Shown in pieces: positions 7,995 to 16,506 of a stretch of 64,000 nucleotides of DNA. Within the stretch, counting starts at the first letter, position 1. The number at the start of each line of letters is the position of its first letter. The stretch covers positions 62,001 to 126,000 of the forward strand of contig NZ_JALNUP010000005.1 in the NCBI RefSeq assembly GCF_026540855.1. Direction: 5' to 3'. The stretch is from Sphingomonas sp. GC_Shp_5 (GTDB taxonomy: Bacteria > Pseudomonadota > Alphaproteobacteria > Sphingomonadales > Sphingomonadaceae). Both the position numbers and the translations under genes were made by a program. The notes under the pieces are model-generated. The model did not search any database and had not been told where the DNA came from. It saw nothing but the letters and a program-made list of their open reading frames with translations.

Positions 7995-8513
7995 ATGCCT
8001 AGCCAGAATGACGTGCTTCAGTCGGTGTTCGTAACCGGCCTCAAGAATGCCCATGGCGTCGAGCATCAGGCGCTCGCGCTGATCGACCGCCAGCTCGATC
8101 ACCTCGCCAATTATCCCGAAGTCGCCGACATGCTCCGCCATCACCGCGGCGAGACCGAGCAGCAGATCCAACGGCTCGAGGAGATCCTCGCCGGCTTCGA
8201 TGAAACCCATTCGACGCTGAAGGACATCGGACTGAGCCTGACCGGCAACCTCGCCGCCATTGCACACGTGTTCGCGCCCGACGAGATCCTCAAGAACAGC
8301 TTCGCCAACTTCGCGTTCGAGAATTTCGAGGCGGCGGCCTACAAGTCGCTGATCACCCTCGCCGATGCAGGCAGCTTCACCAAGTGGAGCCCGCTGCTGC
8401 AGACCTCGCTCAGCGAAGAGCAGGCGATGGCAGCCTGGATCGACGGGCACAATGCGGCGCTGACGCTGAAATATGTCGAGCGTCGGGCGGCGGGCGAGAC
8501 CGCCAGCCACTGA
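7995..8513 (+). CDS. DUF892 (YciE/YciF-like) ferritin-like protein
   Basis: The 172-aa four-helix protein matches the DUF892 family: KNAHGVEHQALALIDRQL in helix 1, HHRGETEQQIQRLEEIL in helix 2, then FAFENFEAAAYKSLITLA and a last helix with SEEQAMAAWIDGH. The paired Glu/His residues are those expected for a di-iron ferritin-like site. Members are usually induced in stationary phase, osmotic or general stress; their biochemical role is not settled. A good Shine-Dalgarno (GAGAGGAA) precedes the ATG. It lies 115 bp after the Mn catalase gene, another stress gene on the same strand. Confidence 0.88.
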   Translation: MPSQNDVLQSVFVTGLKNAHGVEHQALALIDRQLDHLANYPEVADMLRHHRGETEQQIQRLEEILAGFDETHSTLKDIGLSLTGNLAAIAHVFAPDEILKNSFANFAFENFEAAAYKSLITLADAGSFTKWSPLLQTSLSEEQAMAAWIDGHNAALTLKYVERRAAGETASH

Positions 8514-8535
8514 TCATGGTCTGAGCGGTGCGCGT

Positions 8536-10002
8536 TCAATCCTGCCGGCGCACCGCCAACGCCATGTCGCTGCGTACCGGCCCCACGGCCACACGCAGCG
8601 GCTCGCCTGCGGTGCCGGCCTCTGCCCGGCAGACCACCGTGCCATCACGGGTGTCGATCGCGGTAACGGCATAGCGGCCCGCGGCCAGGCCTGGGATCGA
8701 CACCGTCATCGCCGGCGCATCGAGCCGTGGCACCAGCGTCCGATCTACGCCTTTCGCATCGGTGCGCACCGCCCAGGCTAGCGCCTGCGCCTCATCCCCG
8801 CAGCCGACGATGGCCACACCGGGATCGTCGCCAGCAATCGATCCCGACAGATTTACCCGTCGAAACTGAGCCCAGTCGATCAACGGCAGGAAATCGGCCA
8901 GCACCCTCTGCGCCGCGCGCATTCCGGTGGTGAGCACATGTGGATGCCGGTTGGGCCAGCGCATGCCGCCGCCGGCGCCGCCGCTCGCGAGATGCGCCCA
9001 CTGGATGTGGCGGAAATATTCGTCGTCGAACGCCACTGGCAGCGTGCGCTTGCGATCCTTGAAGGCGTGGATCGGGCCGTGTTCGGAATCGAACACCGGC
9101 CGCCCCCTGCCCGCCTCGGCAACCGCGGCCTGCATCAGCCGCGCCACCGCCAGCGCCGGTGCGACGGTGTCTTTGGGATCGTCGATCGTGCCATGCTCGT
9201 AGAGATGGGTGTTGGCGATATCGAGGCCGGGGTGGCGGAAGATCGGCTCCACTAGCGCCGGATGGTTGATCAGTTCGGGCCCGAACACCGACACCGTCTG
9301 CAAATTGGCACGGCCATGACGCGCGATCTCATGCGCGCGCAGCCAGGCCGAGACATCGTCGATGAACGGCATCGCCGCCGCTGGATCGTTGCCGCCATGC
9401 GCCGGATGCATCTCGTTCCACAAATCCCAGGCGAACAGCGCCGGGCTGCCGCCCCAGCGATCGCTGGCGAACGCCAGCCGTCGCTTGATCGCCTCGCGCA
9501 TCGCCGGGCAGGTGATCCAGGCGCGTCGGCTCGCGCACGGGCCGCCGTTCTTCTGGTTGTAGGGATGATCCTTCCAGCGGATCCACATGAAGAAGGTGTC
9601 GTAGGGCGTCAGCAGCACGCGCATCCCGACGCGTTCGAGCAGCACGAACAGATCGTCCCACAGTTGCACCATATTGGGCACGAACCGCCCCGCCGGCTTC
9701 TCAAGGTAGCGATGCTCGCCGTGGCAATATTCCAGCATCAGCCGGATACAGGTGACGCCATGATCCTTGAGCCACCACAGGTGCCGCTCCACGGCGCCGA
9801 GATCGCGGCGGCGAAACAGCGGCGCGAGATCGGGCCAGGTGATCGCATCATTGTGGCCGATCGGCGTCCACGGCTCGCCGGTGTCGGTGACGAAATAGGG
9901 CAGGCCAGGGCGGGTGAACACCCGGGGCAGGTGCGGCGGGGCGTGGGACGGATCGAACAGCACTAAGCGTGCGCGTATACGGCATCGCGGCGCGATTGCC
10001 AT
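8536..10002 (-). CDS. GH5-like (clan GH-A) glycoside hydrolase
   Basis: The 488-aa protein resembles a cellulase/mannanase (beta/alpha)8 barrel. Putative acid/base Glu197 sits in DLWNEMHP and the putative nucleophile Glu307 in VFDSEHG, spaced as in clan GH-A. Other support is GVTCIRLMLEY near the start of the barrel and HLYEHG before the nucleophile. A beta-sandwich-like C-terminal end follows (YAVTAIDTRDGTVVC). No signal peptide is obvious with the start chosen (MAIAPRCRIRARL), so it may act in the cytoplasm or the true start may differ; the frame continues upstream without conservation. It follows the metallo-hydrolase gene on the same strand. Confidence 0.75.
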   Translation of the reverse strand: MAIAPRCRIRARLVLFDPSHAPPHLPRVFTRPGLPYFVTDTGEPWTPIGHNDAITWPDLAPLFRRRDLGAVERHLWWLKDHGVTCIRLMLEYCHGEHRYLEKPAGRFVPNMVQLWDDLFVLLERVGMRVLLTPYDTFFMWIRWKDHPYNQKNGGPCASRRAWITCPAMREAIKRRLAFASDRWGGSPALFAWDLWNEMHPAHGGNDPAAAMPFIDDVSAWLRAHEIARHGRANLQTVSVFGPELINHPALVEPIFRHPGLDIANTHLYEHGTIDDPKDTVAPALAVARLMQAAVAEAGRGRPVFDSEHGPIHAFKDRKRTLPVAFDDEYFRHIQWAHLASGGAGGGMRWPNRHPHVLTTGMRAAQRVLADFLPLIDWAQFRRVNLSGSIAGDDPGVAIVGCGDEAQALAWAVRTDAKGVDRTLVPRLDAPAMTVSIPGLAAGRYAVTAIDTRDGTVVCRAEAGTAGEPLRVAVGPVRSDMALAVRRQD

Positions 10003-10034
10003 TGATTCAGGTGAAGCGCAGGGCCTGGCGCCGG

Positions 10035-10871
10035 TCAGCCGCCAACGAGCGCCTCGAACTCGACGATATCGTGCGCGCAGAAGATCCGCATCGCCGCGGC
10101 CTGGTCCACCGATAACCGTCGGAGCCGCGCCTGATTGTCGATCCGCGCGCGGCCGTCGACCTGCATCAGCTTCTGGTAACCGCGCAGCCCCGGCGGGCAA
10201 TCGCGCTGCTCGGCCCCGACCTCGCCATGATGGAAATACGCATCTCCGGCGTAGAACAGCCAGCGCCCGTCGTCCTCCAATACGGCGACGCCGGCATGGC
10301 CCCAGGTATGACCAGCGAGCGGCACCATCAGGATCTCGGGTGGCAGTCCGGCGAGATCGCGCACCGCATCGAAACCGAACCAGCGTTCGCCGTCACCCAG
10401 CGGATAGAGCGACCAATTGGTGGCCTCGTCCCATTGCTGCGGCCGATAGCGCTTGCGCGACACGAAGGCACCGCCGCGGCGCTCGTCGGCGACCTCCTTT
10501 TCACGCGCGGTGACGTGGATGCGGGCATTCGGGAAATCCTCGATGCCCCCGGCATGATCGAAATCGAGGTGGGTGAGGACGATGTGGCGAACATCGGCCG
10601 GATCGAAGCCCAGTGCTCGAACTTGGGCAAGCGCAGTCTCGTCGGCCCGCAGCTGCGGGCGGTTGAGCGCGAGGAAGAAATCGGACAGGCGCTCGCGCGG
10701 CCTCGCCACATCCCGGCAACCATAGCCGGTATCGACCAGCACCAGCCCCGCGCTGGTCTCGATTAGCAGGCAGTGGCAGACGAGATGGGCTGCAGCGCCA
10801 GTGCTGTGACCATCGAACAGGCGCCCACCGGCGGGGCAGCAGGTGCCGCAATTCAGATGATGGATATGCAT
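10035..10871 (-). CDS. Metallo-beta-lactamase-fold hydrolase, AHL-lactonase-like
   Basis: The 278-aa protein contains the zinc motif HLDFDH (His101, Asp105, His106) in VLTHLDFDHAGG, a downstream His in LAGHTWGHAG, and the bridging Asp in FYAGDAYFH. The N-terminal MHIHHLNCGT and the LLIETSAGLVLVDTGYG strand resemble N-acyl homoserine lactonases of the AiiA/AttM group. AHL hydrolysis is possible but unproven; other lactone or ester substrates are just as likely. It follows the small membrane protein gene by 21 bp with an AAGGA ribosome site and precedes the GH5-like gene, so the three may be one transcript. Confidence 0.8.
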   Translation of the reverse strand: MHIHHLNCGTCCPAGGRLFDGHSTGAAAHLVCHCLLIETSAGLVLVDTGYGCRDVARPRERLSDFFLALNRPQLRADETALAQVRALGFDPADVRHIVLTHLDFDHAGGIEDFPNARIHVTAREKEVADERRGGAFVSRKRYRPQQWDEATNWSLYPLGDGERWFGFDAVRDLAGLPPEILMVPLAGHTWGHAGVAVLEDDGRWLFYAGDAYFHHGEVGAEQRDCPPGLRGYQKLMQVDGRARIDNQARLRRLSVDQAAAMRIFCAHDIVEFEALVGG

Positions 10872-10892
10872 CGGGGATCCTTCTCTGCAGGG

Positions 10893-11060
10893 TCAGCCGC
10901 GCAGGCGCTGGCGCGTGCGCGCGTCGAGCGCCGGTTCGCGGGCGGCCCAGCGCGCCCACAGCACAGCGGCGACGCCGGCGAGCGCGAGGCCGGCAATGGC
11001 CGGCCGCGGCAGGCGCTTGGGGGACGGCGAACCGTCGTGAGGGGTAGGTCGATCGGTCAC
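10893..11060 (-). CDS. Small single-pass membrane protein, 55 aa
   Basis: I do not recognise the family. The GTG start was chosen because AAAGGAG lies exactly 6 nt upstream (11067-11073), while an ATG 13 codons earlier has none. The N-terminal 18 residues are Pro-rich and polar, followed by one hydrophobic helix (PAIAGLALAGVAAVLWARW) and a basic tail (TRQRLRG). It heads a likely transcript with the metallo-hydrolase gene. Function unknown. Confidence 0.6.
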   Translation of the reverse strand: MTDRPTPHDGSPSPKRLPRPAIAGLALAGVAAVLWARWAAREPALDARTRQRLRG

Positions 11061-11235
11061 AGCCAGCTCCTTTGCCGCGGCGATAAACGCCTCGGGCAAC
11101 GCTTAGAGCCACCGGAGTTACTGATTTTAGGGAGATTTCGCGCAATCCGCGTAGATAGACGCTGGCGGAGCGGCGGGGTCATGCGTGCTGTTTTGAGCCG
11201 TTGCCGGCAGACGCAGGGAGGCGTAGGATCCACTC

Positions 11236-11466
11236 ATGAACACCTTCCTCGCCCTGCTCCTGATCGCGGCGATGATCGCCACGGTGGTCGCGCTGGTCCG
11301 CGGGATTGTCTCGTTCCTCCAGGAATCGACCGACCAGGTGAAGCAGGGCGAAGGCCCGAGCGCCGCCTCGCTGAAATCGAACCGCATGATGCAGATGCGG
11401 ATCTTCTTCCAGGCGCTGGCAATCACCATCGTGGTGCTGATCATGTTCCTCGCCGGCCGGACCTGA
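11236..11466 (+). CDS. HIG1 domain / twin transmembrane protein
   Basis: The 76-aa protein has two membrane helices (residues about 3-27, FLALLLIAAMIATVVALV; and 56-74, FQALAITIVVLIMFLAG) separated by a polar loop ending in SNRMMQMRIFFQ. This loop-helix pattern (N-x-M-M-x-x-R) is characteristic of HIG1-domain proteins, which associate with respiratory supercomplexes in mitochondria and some alphaproteobacteria. Its role here is inferred. The cobalamin adenosyltransferase gene begins 5 bp after the stop codon, so the two are probably cotranscribed. Confidence 0.82.
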   Translation: MNTFLALLLIAAMIATVVALVRGIVSFLQESTDQVKQGEGPSAASLKSNRMMQMRIFFQALAITIVVLIMFLAGRT

Positions 11467-11470
11467 GCCG

Positions 11471-12034
11471 CTGGTCAAGCTCACCAAAATCTACACCCGC
11501 ACGGGCGATGCCGGCAGCACCGGGCTGGTCGATGGCTCGCGGCTGTCCAAGGCCGACACGCGGATGGCGGCGATCGGCGATGTCGACGAGGCCAATAGCG
11601 CGATCGGCGTCGCCGTGGTCGCGCTCGGCGGCGACCCGCTCGCCGCGGCGCTGCAGCGGATCCAGAGCGACCTGTTCGATCTCGGCGCCGATCTTGCCAC
11701 CCCCGGCGGCGATTTCACCCCTTCGGCCACCGCGCTGCGGATCATCGCTGGCCAGGTCGAGCGGCTCGAGCGCGAGATCGACGTGATGAACGATGGCCTG
11801 CCGCCGCTGACCAGCTTCGTGCTGCCCGGCGGCGAACCCGCGGCCGCCGCGCTCCACCTCGCCCGCGCCATCACGCGCCGGGCGGAGCGTGCCGCGGTGG
11901 CGATGGAGGCGGCGCTCAACCCGCAAGCCTTGGCGTATCTCAATCGCTTGTCCGATTATCTGTTTGTCGCGGCGCGTCACGTGAACAAAACGGGGGCGGG
12001 CGACGTTCTGTGGGTGCCGGGGGCGACGCGCTAA
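11471..12034 (+). CDS. Cob(I)yrinic acid a,c-diamide adenosyltransferase, PduO type (CTG start)
   Basis: The 187-aa enzyme transfers the adenosyl group of ATP to cob(I)alamin, making coenzyme B12. Family features are the ATP-binding N-terminus KIYTRTGDAGSTGL, GDVDEANSAIG, FVLPGG, ARAITRRAER and NRLSDYLFVAAR. The conserved N-terminus (VKLTKIYTRTGD) can only be included if translation starts at CTG 11471: the frame is closed by TGA at 11438-11440 and holds no ATG, GTG or TTG before the ATP-binding motif. The first ATG (11564) would delete that motif. Coupling to the HIG1 gene, whose stop is 5 bp upstream, may help initiation. Confidence 0.85.
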   Translation: MVKLTKIYTRTGDAGSTGLVDGSRLSKADTRMAAIGDVDEANSAIGVAVVALGGDPLAAALQRIQSDLFDLGADLATPGGDFTPSATALRIIAGQVERLEREIDVMNDGLPPLTSFVLPGGEPAAAALHLARAITRRAERAAVAMEAALNPQALAYLNRLSDYLFVAARHVNKTGAGDVLWVPGATR

Positions 12035-12083
12035 CGGCGCTCGGCTACCCGCCACTCGGGTCAACAAGCAGGAAGGAACCACG

Positions 12084-13334
12084 ATGCTGAAGGCTGCCGC
12101 CGCGCAGGTCCCGATGATCGATCGGTTCGCCGCCGTTCGTAGGCTGAGCCTCGCGCTCGCCGCGCCATTGTCCGACGCCGATGCCACCGTGCAGTCGATG
12201 CCCGATGCGTCGCCGGCGAAATGGCACCTCGCCCATACGACCTGGTTCTTCGAAACCTTCGTGCTGCGCGATCATGTGCCCGGCTATGAGCTGCACGATC
12301 CGCGTTTTCCCTTCCTGTTCAACAGCTATTACGAGGCTGAAGGCCGTCGCCACGCCCGCCACCGCCGCGGCATGGTCACCCGCCCGACGCTCGACGAGGT
12401 CCGCGCCTATCGCGCCCATGTCGATGCCGCGCTGGCCGCGGCATGGCCCACCCTTCCCGCCGAGGCGCGGGCGCTGGTCGAGCTCGGCTGCCATCACGAG
12501 GAGCAGCATCAGGAGTTGCTCGTCACCGACATCCTCCATCTGTTCGCCGAGAACCCGCTGGAGCCCGCGCTCTACCCGGCCGCGCGGAAAGTGCCGGTGG
12601 CGATGCCGGCACCGATCGGCTGGATCGAGCGCGACGCCGGCATCGCCCAGATCGGCCATGCCGGCGACGGCTTCGCGTTCGACAGCGAGGGTCCGCGCCA
12701 CGACACCCTACTCGTCCGCCACGCGCTCGCGAACCGCACCGTGACCAATGCGGAATGGGCCGGATTCATCGCCGCTGGCGGCTATCGCGAGCCGCGCTAC
12801 TGGCTGTCGGATGGCTGGGCCTGGGTGAGGGCGCAGGGCATCGAGGCGCCGCTCTATTGGGAGCAGCAGGACGGCGGCTGGACCCGGATGGGGCTCGATG
12901 GACGGCGCGCGATCGATCCCGCCGCGCCGGTCACCCATGTCAGCTTTTACGAGGCGGATGCCTATGCGAGCTGGGCCGGCGCACGCCTGCCTACCGAGGC
13001 CGAATGGGAAGCGGCCGCTGCGGGCCACGATCCCGCCGGGGGCAACCAGATGGACATGGCCGGCCCGGTCGAACCCCGCCCCTCCAGCGGTGGCCCCGGC
13101 TTCTTCGGCGATGTCTGGGAATGGACCGGCAGCTCGTTCCGCCCCTACCCCGGCTTTCGCGCGGTCGAGGGCGCGGTCGGCGAATACAACGGCAAGTTCA
13201 TGAACGGTCAGTTCGTGTTGCGCGGCGGCAGCTGCGCCACCCCGCGCGGCCATGCCCGGGCGAGCTACCGCAACTTCTTCTATCCGCACCAGCGCTGGCA
13301 GTTCACCGGCGTGCGGCTCGCAAAGGATCTTTGA
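12084..13334 (+). CDS. egtB: Ergothioneine biosynthesis protein EgtB
   Basis: The 416-aa non-haem iron sulfoxide synthase joins a thiol (gamma-Glu-Cys or Cys) to trimethylhistidine. The N-terminal DinB-like domain carries the iron ligands His51 (WHLAHTTWFFETF) and His138/His142 (GCHHEEQHQEL). The C-terminal FGE-sulfatase-like domain contains LPTEAEWEAAA, GNVWEWT-type GDVWEWTGSSFRPY and FVLRGGSCATP. A clear AGGAAGGAAC ribosome site precedes the ATG. The stop overlaps the egtD start (TGATG), forming a tight two-gene operon. The lyase (EgtE-type) and the EgtA/EgtC steps are not encoded here. Confidence 0.95.
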   Translation: MLKAAAAQVPMIDRFAAVRRLSLALAAPLSDADATVQSMPDASPAKWHLAHTTWFFETFVLRDHVPGYELHDPRFPFLFNSYYEAEGRRHARHRRGMVTRPTLDEVRAYRAHVDAALAAAWPTLPAEARALVELGCHHEEQHQELLVTDILHLFAENPLEPALYPAARKVPVAMPAPIGWIERDAGIAQIGHAGDGFAFDSEGPRHDTLLVRHALANRTVTNAEWAGFIAAGGYREPRYWLSDGWAWVRAQGIEAPLYWEQQDGGWTRMGLDGRRAIDPAAPVTHVSFYEADAYASWAGARLPTEAEWEAAAAGHDPAGGNQMDMAGPVEPRPSSGGPGFFGDVWEWTGSSFRPYPGFRAVEGAVGEYNGKFMNGQFVLRGGSCATPRGHARASYRNFFYPHQRWQFTGVRLAKDL

Positions 13335-14311
13335 TGCTCAAGCCGGAGGCCGAGGACGGCCAAGCATCCCTCGCCGACCCGCAATTCCGCGCCGACGTGC
13401 TCGCCGGGCTGGAGCGCCGTCCGCGCGCCATCCCCGCGCGCTGGTTCTACGATCGCCGCGGCTCCGAATTGTTCGAGGCGATCACCGAATTGCCCGAATA
13501 TTACCCCACCCGCACTGAGGCGGCAATCCTCGAGACCGCCTGCCCCGAGGTGGCGACGATCGCCGGCCGCGGCCGCGCGGTCGTCGAATTCGGTTCGGGC
13601 TCGTCGACCAAGACGCCGATCCTGCTGCACGCGGTGGCGCCATCGGCCTATGTGCCGATCGACATCTCCGGCGATTTCCTGCGCGAATCCTCGCGCGCGC
13701 TGTCGCAGTCCTTCCCCGAGCTGCTGGTGCTGCCGTTCGAGGCCGATTTCATGCGGCCGATGACCCTGCCGCAGACGATCGCCGAAGCCCCCAAGCTGGG
13801 CTTCTTCCCCGGCTCGACAATCGGCAACATGATCCCGCGCCAAGGCGTCGACCTGCTGCGCTCGATGCGCGACACGCTCGGCCTCGGCGCGATGCTGCTG
13901 ATTGGGATGGATCGGATCAAGGACGAGGCGACGCTGGTCGCGGCGTATGACGATGCAAAAGGCGTCACTGCCGCGTTCAATCTCAACCTGATCGAGCGGA
14001 TCAACCGCGAACTCGACGGCACAATGCCGCTCGACGCCTTTGCCCACCAGGCGATCTGGAACGACGATCGCGCGCGGATCGAGATGCACCTCGCCGCGAC
14101 CCGCGACATCAGCTTCACCATCGACGGCCGGCCGTTCGACATGGCCGCGGGCGAGACCATTCACACCGAGAACAGCCACAAATATGGCGCGCGCGACGCC
14201 CGTATCCTGCTGCGCGCCGGCGGCTGGACGCCGATCGCCGAATGGACCGACCCCGACGGGCTGTTCGCGCTCTATCTCGCCGAGGCCCAGGCGGAGCGGC
14301 CGGCGCCCTGA
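13334..14311 (+). CDS. egtD: L-histidine N(alpha)-methyltransferase EgtD
   Basis: The 325-aa SAM-dependent enzyme trimethylates histidine to hercynine, the first step of ergothioneine synthesis. Family motifs include PARWFYDRRGSELFEAIT, LPEYYPTRTE, VVEFGSGSSTKT (SAM loop), YVPIDIS, FFPGSTIGN and the C-terminal HTENSHKY, in which the Glu-Asn-Ser stretch contributes to substrate binding in known EgtD structures. The ATG overlaps the egtB stop; a long frame extension upstream within egtB is spurious. The pair gives the cell, or lets it share, a low-molecular-weight antioxidant thione. Confidence 0.95.
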   Translation: MLKPEAEDGQASLADPQFRADVLAGLERRPRAIPARWFYDRRGSELFEAITELPEYYPTRTEAAILETACPEVATIAGRGRAVVEFGSGSSTKTPILLHAVAPSAYVPIDISGDFLRESSRALSQSFPELLVLPFEADFMRPMTLPQTIAEAPKLGFFPGSTIGNMIPRQGVDLLRSMRDTLGLGAMLLIGMDRIKDEATLVAAYDDAKGVTAAFNLNLIERINRELDGTMPLDAFAHQAIWNDDRARIEMHLAATRDISFTIDGRPFDMAAGETIHTENSHKYGARDARILLRAGGWTPIAEWTDPDGLFALYLAEAQAERPAP

Positions 14312-14339
14312 GCCTGCGGCCACCAACGCGCGGCCGTGA

Positions 14340-15203
14340 TCACCCGATCGCGGCCTGTCGCCGCCGCGCCGCGGCCATGACGACGACGAAGACGACCACC
14401 CCGACCAGCATCGCCGACAGTGACGCCTCCGGCCCGAACGGCCCGCCGCTGACGACATCGGGCACGCCCGGCACCGGCGCGCTGACGAACAGGCTGCCGC
14501 TGCCGCCCTGCCCCGACACCCGCGCGCCGAAGATCGCGCCTTGCGCAAAATTCCACGCGGCATGGACCCCCACCGACATCCAGATCCGCCCGGTGAGCAG
14601 ATAGAAGGCCGCGAGCATCAGCCCCGCCTCCACCGCGATCGCCAGCGCCGCGACATAGGTGGCGTTGGGGTTGGCGAGATGCCCCGCGCCGAACAACAGC
14701 GCCGATCCCGCCAGCGCCGGCCAGATGCCGACGGCGCGCATCAGCAGGCGAAAGATCACCAGCCGCGCGATCAGTTCCTCGACGAAGCCGGTGCCGAGCG
14801 TCTCGCGCAGATCGTGGCCGACGTCGTTCCAGTCGCCGGGCGCCAGCGTGTAGGCGCCGAGCAACCGCAGGCTGGCAAACACCAGCGTGAACATGCCGAG
14901 GCCGATCGCGATGCCGAGCAGCAGATCGCGCGGCAACGCGCGCAGCGCGAGCTCGGCGGGCACCCGCCGTTCACCCCAGCGCACCAGCCCTGCATAGAGC
15001 AGATAGGCGATCACCGCCGAGGCCACCGCGACGCCCTTGAGCACCGCCTCGGGCGGGTGCAGCACCGCCTTGGTCGCGGCCTGCAGCGACATGGCGGCGA
15101 GGCAGGCGAGGAACAGCACCACCATCCAGCCGAGCGCGCGCAGCCAGCGCCACCGTCCCGGTGCCAACACCCCCGCCTCGCCCAGCTCGATCATCGCCGT
15201 CAT
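14340..15203 (-). CDS. CPBP family intramembrane glutamic endopeptidase (CAAX/Abi)
   Basis: The 287-aa multi-pass protein has about seven to eight hydrophobic helices and the CPBP motifs: Glu142-Glu143-x3-Arg147 (FVEELIARLVIFRLL), His175 in LLFGAGHLAN, and HAAWNFAQG. The start MTAMIELGEAG was chosen because the longer frame adds a non-conserved hydrophilic leader; ATG three codons later is equally possible. Bacterial CPBP proteins are associated with prenyl-protein-like processing, bacteriocin self-immunity or signalling; no substrate can be named. It is convergent with egtD and divergent from the acyl-CoA dehydrogenase gene. Confidence 0.85.
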   Translation of the reverse strand: MTAMIELGEAGVLAPGRWRWLRALGWMVVLFLACLAAMSLQAATKAVLHPPEAVLKGVAVASAVIAYLLYAGLVRWGERRVPAELALRALPRDLLLGIAIGLGMFTLVFASLRLLGAYTLAPGDWNDVGHDLRETLGTGFVEELIARLVIFRLLMRAVGIWPALAGSALLFGAGHLANPNATYVAALAIAVEAGLMLAAFYLLTGRIWMSVGVHAAWNFAQGAIFGARVSGQGGSGSLFVSAPVPGVPDVVSGGPFGPEASLSAMLVGVVVFVVVMAAARRRQAAIG

Positions 15204-15322
15204 CTTCACCCCCACAGTGTATTGCCTTGGCGGTACACCAGCTTTGCCGGCGGCTGGCAACCATCCGCCCGCTTGGCCTCGTGCCCGCCGGCACCTAAGA
15301 GAGCCTCAAAATACAGGAGCGG

Positions 15323-16195
15323 ATGATGGACACGGTCGGCGTAATCGGGGCGGGGCAGATGGGCGCGGGGATCGCGCAGGTGTCGGCGGCGGCGGGCTAT
15401 CGCACGCTGCTGAGCGACGTCTCGCTCGAGCGGGCCGAGGCCGGCAAGGCGGGGATCGCCCGCCAGCTCGCCCGCCAGGTCGACAAGGAAAAGATCGACG
15501 CCGCCACCCGCGACGCGATCCTCCGCCGGATCGAACCGGTCGAAAGCCTTGGCACGATGGCGGCGGCGTCGCTGGTGATCGAGGCGGCGACCGAGCGCGA
15601 GGAGATCAAGCGCGCGATCTTCAAGGAGGTCGGCGCGGTGCTGGCGCCCGACGCGGTGCTCGCCTCCAACACCTCGTCGATCCCGATCACCCGCCTCGCC
15701 CAGGCAACGCCCGATCCCGCGCGCTTCATCGGCGTGCATTTTTTCAATCCGGTGCCGGTGATGGGGCTGATCGAGGTGATCCGCGGCCTCGCCACGACAG
15801 ACGCGACGGTGGCGACCATCGAGGCGTTTGCCGACCGGCTCGGCAAGGCAGTGGTGCGCGCCAACGACGCGCCGGGCTTCATCGTCAACCGCGTGCTGAT
15901 GCCGATGATCAACGAGGCGATCTTCGCGCTCGGCGAGGGCGTGGCGACGATCCGCGACATCGATCTCGCCTGCCAATTGGGCCTCAACCACCCGATGGGG
16001 CCGCTGACGCTCGCCGACTTCATCGGCCTCGACACCTGCCTGGAGATCATTCGGGTGTTGTTCGAGGGCACCGGCGATCCCAAGTTCCGGCCCGCCCCGC
16101 TGCTGGTCAAATATGTCGAGGCCGGCTGGTACGGCCGCAAGACCGGTCGCGGCTTCTACGATTATGCCGGCGCCGAGCCGGTGCCGACCCGCTGA
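15323..16195 (+). CDS. 3-hydroxybutyryl-CoA dehydrogenase
   Basis: The 290-aa NAD-dependent enzyme oxidises or forms 3-hydroxyacyl-CoA. It shows the Rossmann motif [15 protein letters not shown], then [12 protein letters not shown], the catalytic-His context [21 protein letters not shown], and the C-terminal domain with [18 protein letters not shown]. The length and single 3HCDH domain pair identify the short Hbd/PaaH-type enzyme rather than the large FadB fusion. AGGAG precedes the doublet ATGATG; either Met could start. A 49-aa gene follows 11 bp later. Role in PHB metabolism or beta-oxidation is not resolved. Confidence 0.92.
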   Translation: MMDTVGVIGAGQMGAGIAQVSAAAGYRTLLSDVSLERAEAGKAGIARQLARQVDKEKIDAATRDAILRRIEPVESLGTMAAASLVIEAATEREEIKRAIFKEVGAVLAPDAVLASNTSSIPITRLAQATPDPARFIGVHFFNPVPVMGLIEVIRGLATTDATVATIEAFADRLGKAVVRANDAPGFIVNRVLMPMINEAIFALGEGVATIRDIDLACQLGLNHPMGPLTLADFIGLDTCLEIIRVLFEGTGDPKFRPAPLLVKYVEAGWYGRKTGRGFYDYAGAEPVPTR

Positions 16196-16206
16196 GGAGC
16201 GCCGCC

Positions 16207-16356
16207 ATGAGCCTGGACGATACCATCGTCGACACCCCCGAAGGCCCGATGACCTACAAGGAGTGGAAGAAGAAGAACCCGGTGCAGCTCCCCTCGCGCC
16301 GCACCAAGGGCAAGGACCTGCCCAACAAGGTGAAGCTGCGCACCGACGAGGAATAA
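16207..16356 (+). CDS. Small hypothetical protein, 49 aa
   Basis: A short hydrophilic protein starting MSLDDTIVDTPEGPMTYKEW and ending in a lysine/arginine-rich tail (RRTKGKDLPNKVKLRTDEE). GAGGAG sits 7-12 nt upstream of the ATG. It begins 11 bp after the dehydrogenase stop, so it is probably cotranscribed. I recognise no domain and assign no function. The coding case rests on the ribosome site, position and coherent composition. Confidence 0.6.
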   Translation: MSLDDTIVDTPEGPMTYKEWKKKNPVQLPSRRTKGKDLPNKVKLRTDEE

Positions 16357-16456
16357 GCGCCCGGGGGAACACCTCGCGCCGCTTAGGACCGAGCCTCGCC
16401 TCCATCCATGGTCATCCATCCAGGGCCCAGCGCTCGCCCCAGACGGCACGGGCCGG

Positions 16457-16490
16457 TGATGGATGCGGAAACGAGTTCAGCATGACGAAG
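16457..16490. repeat. Degenerate copy of a GTTTCAG-type intergenic repeat
   Basis: GATGGATGCGGAAACGAGTTCAGCATGACGA resembles the right arm of the paired element at 24554-24650 (GGATCCTGAAACGAGTTCAGGATGACA). The left arm here is poorly preserved (CCATCCATGG region at about 16401). The gap between the 49-aa gene and nupC holds nothing else that I can identify. Confidence 0.5.
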
Positions 16491-16506
16491 AGCAGAACTC
16501 GGACGC

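Noticed and set aside
11098..11121. GTAAC-N15-CGTT upstream of the 55-aa gene as an EcfG promoter.
   Set aside because: Spacing is one short and the -35 has a mismatch, so it is too weak to call.
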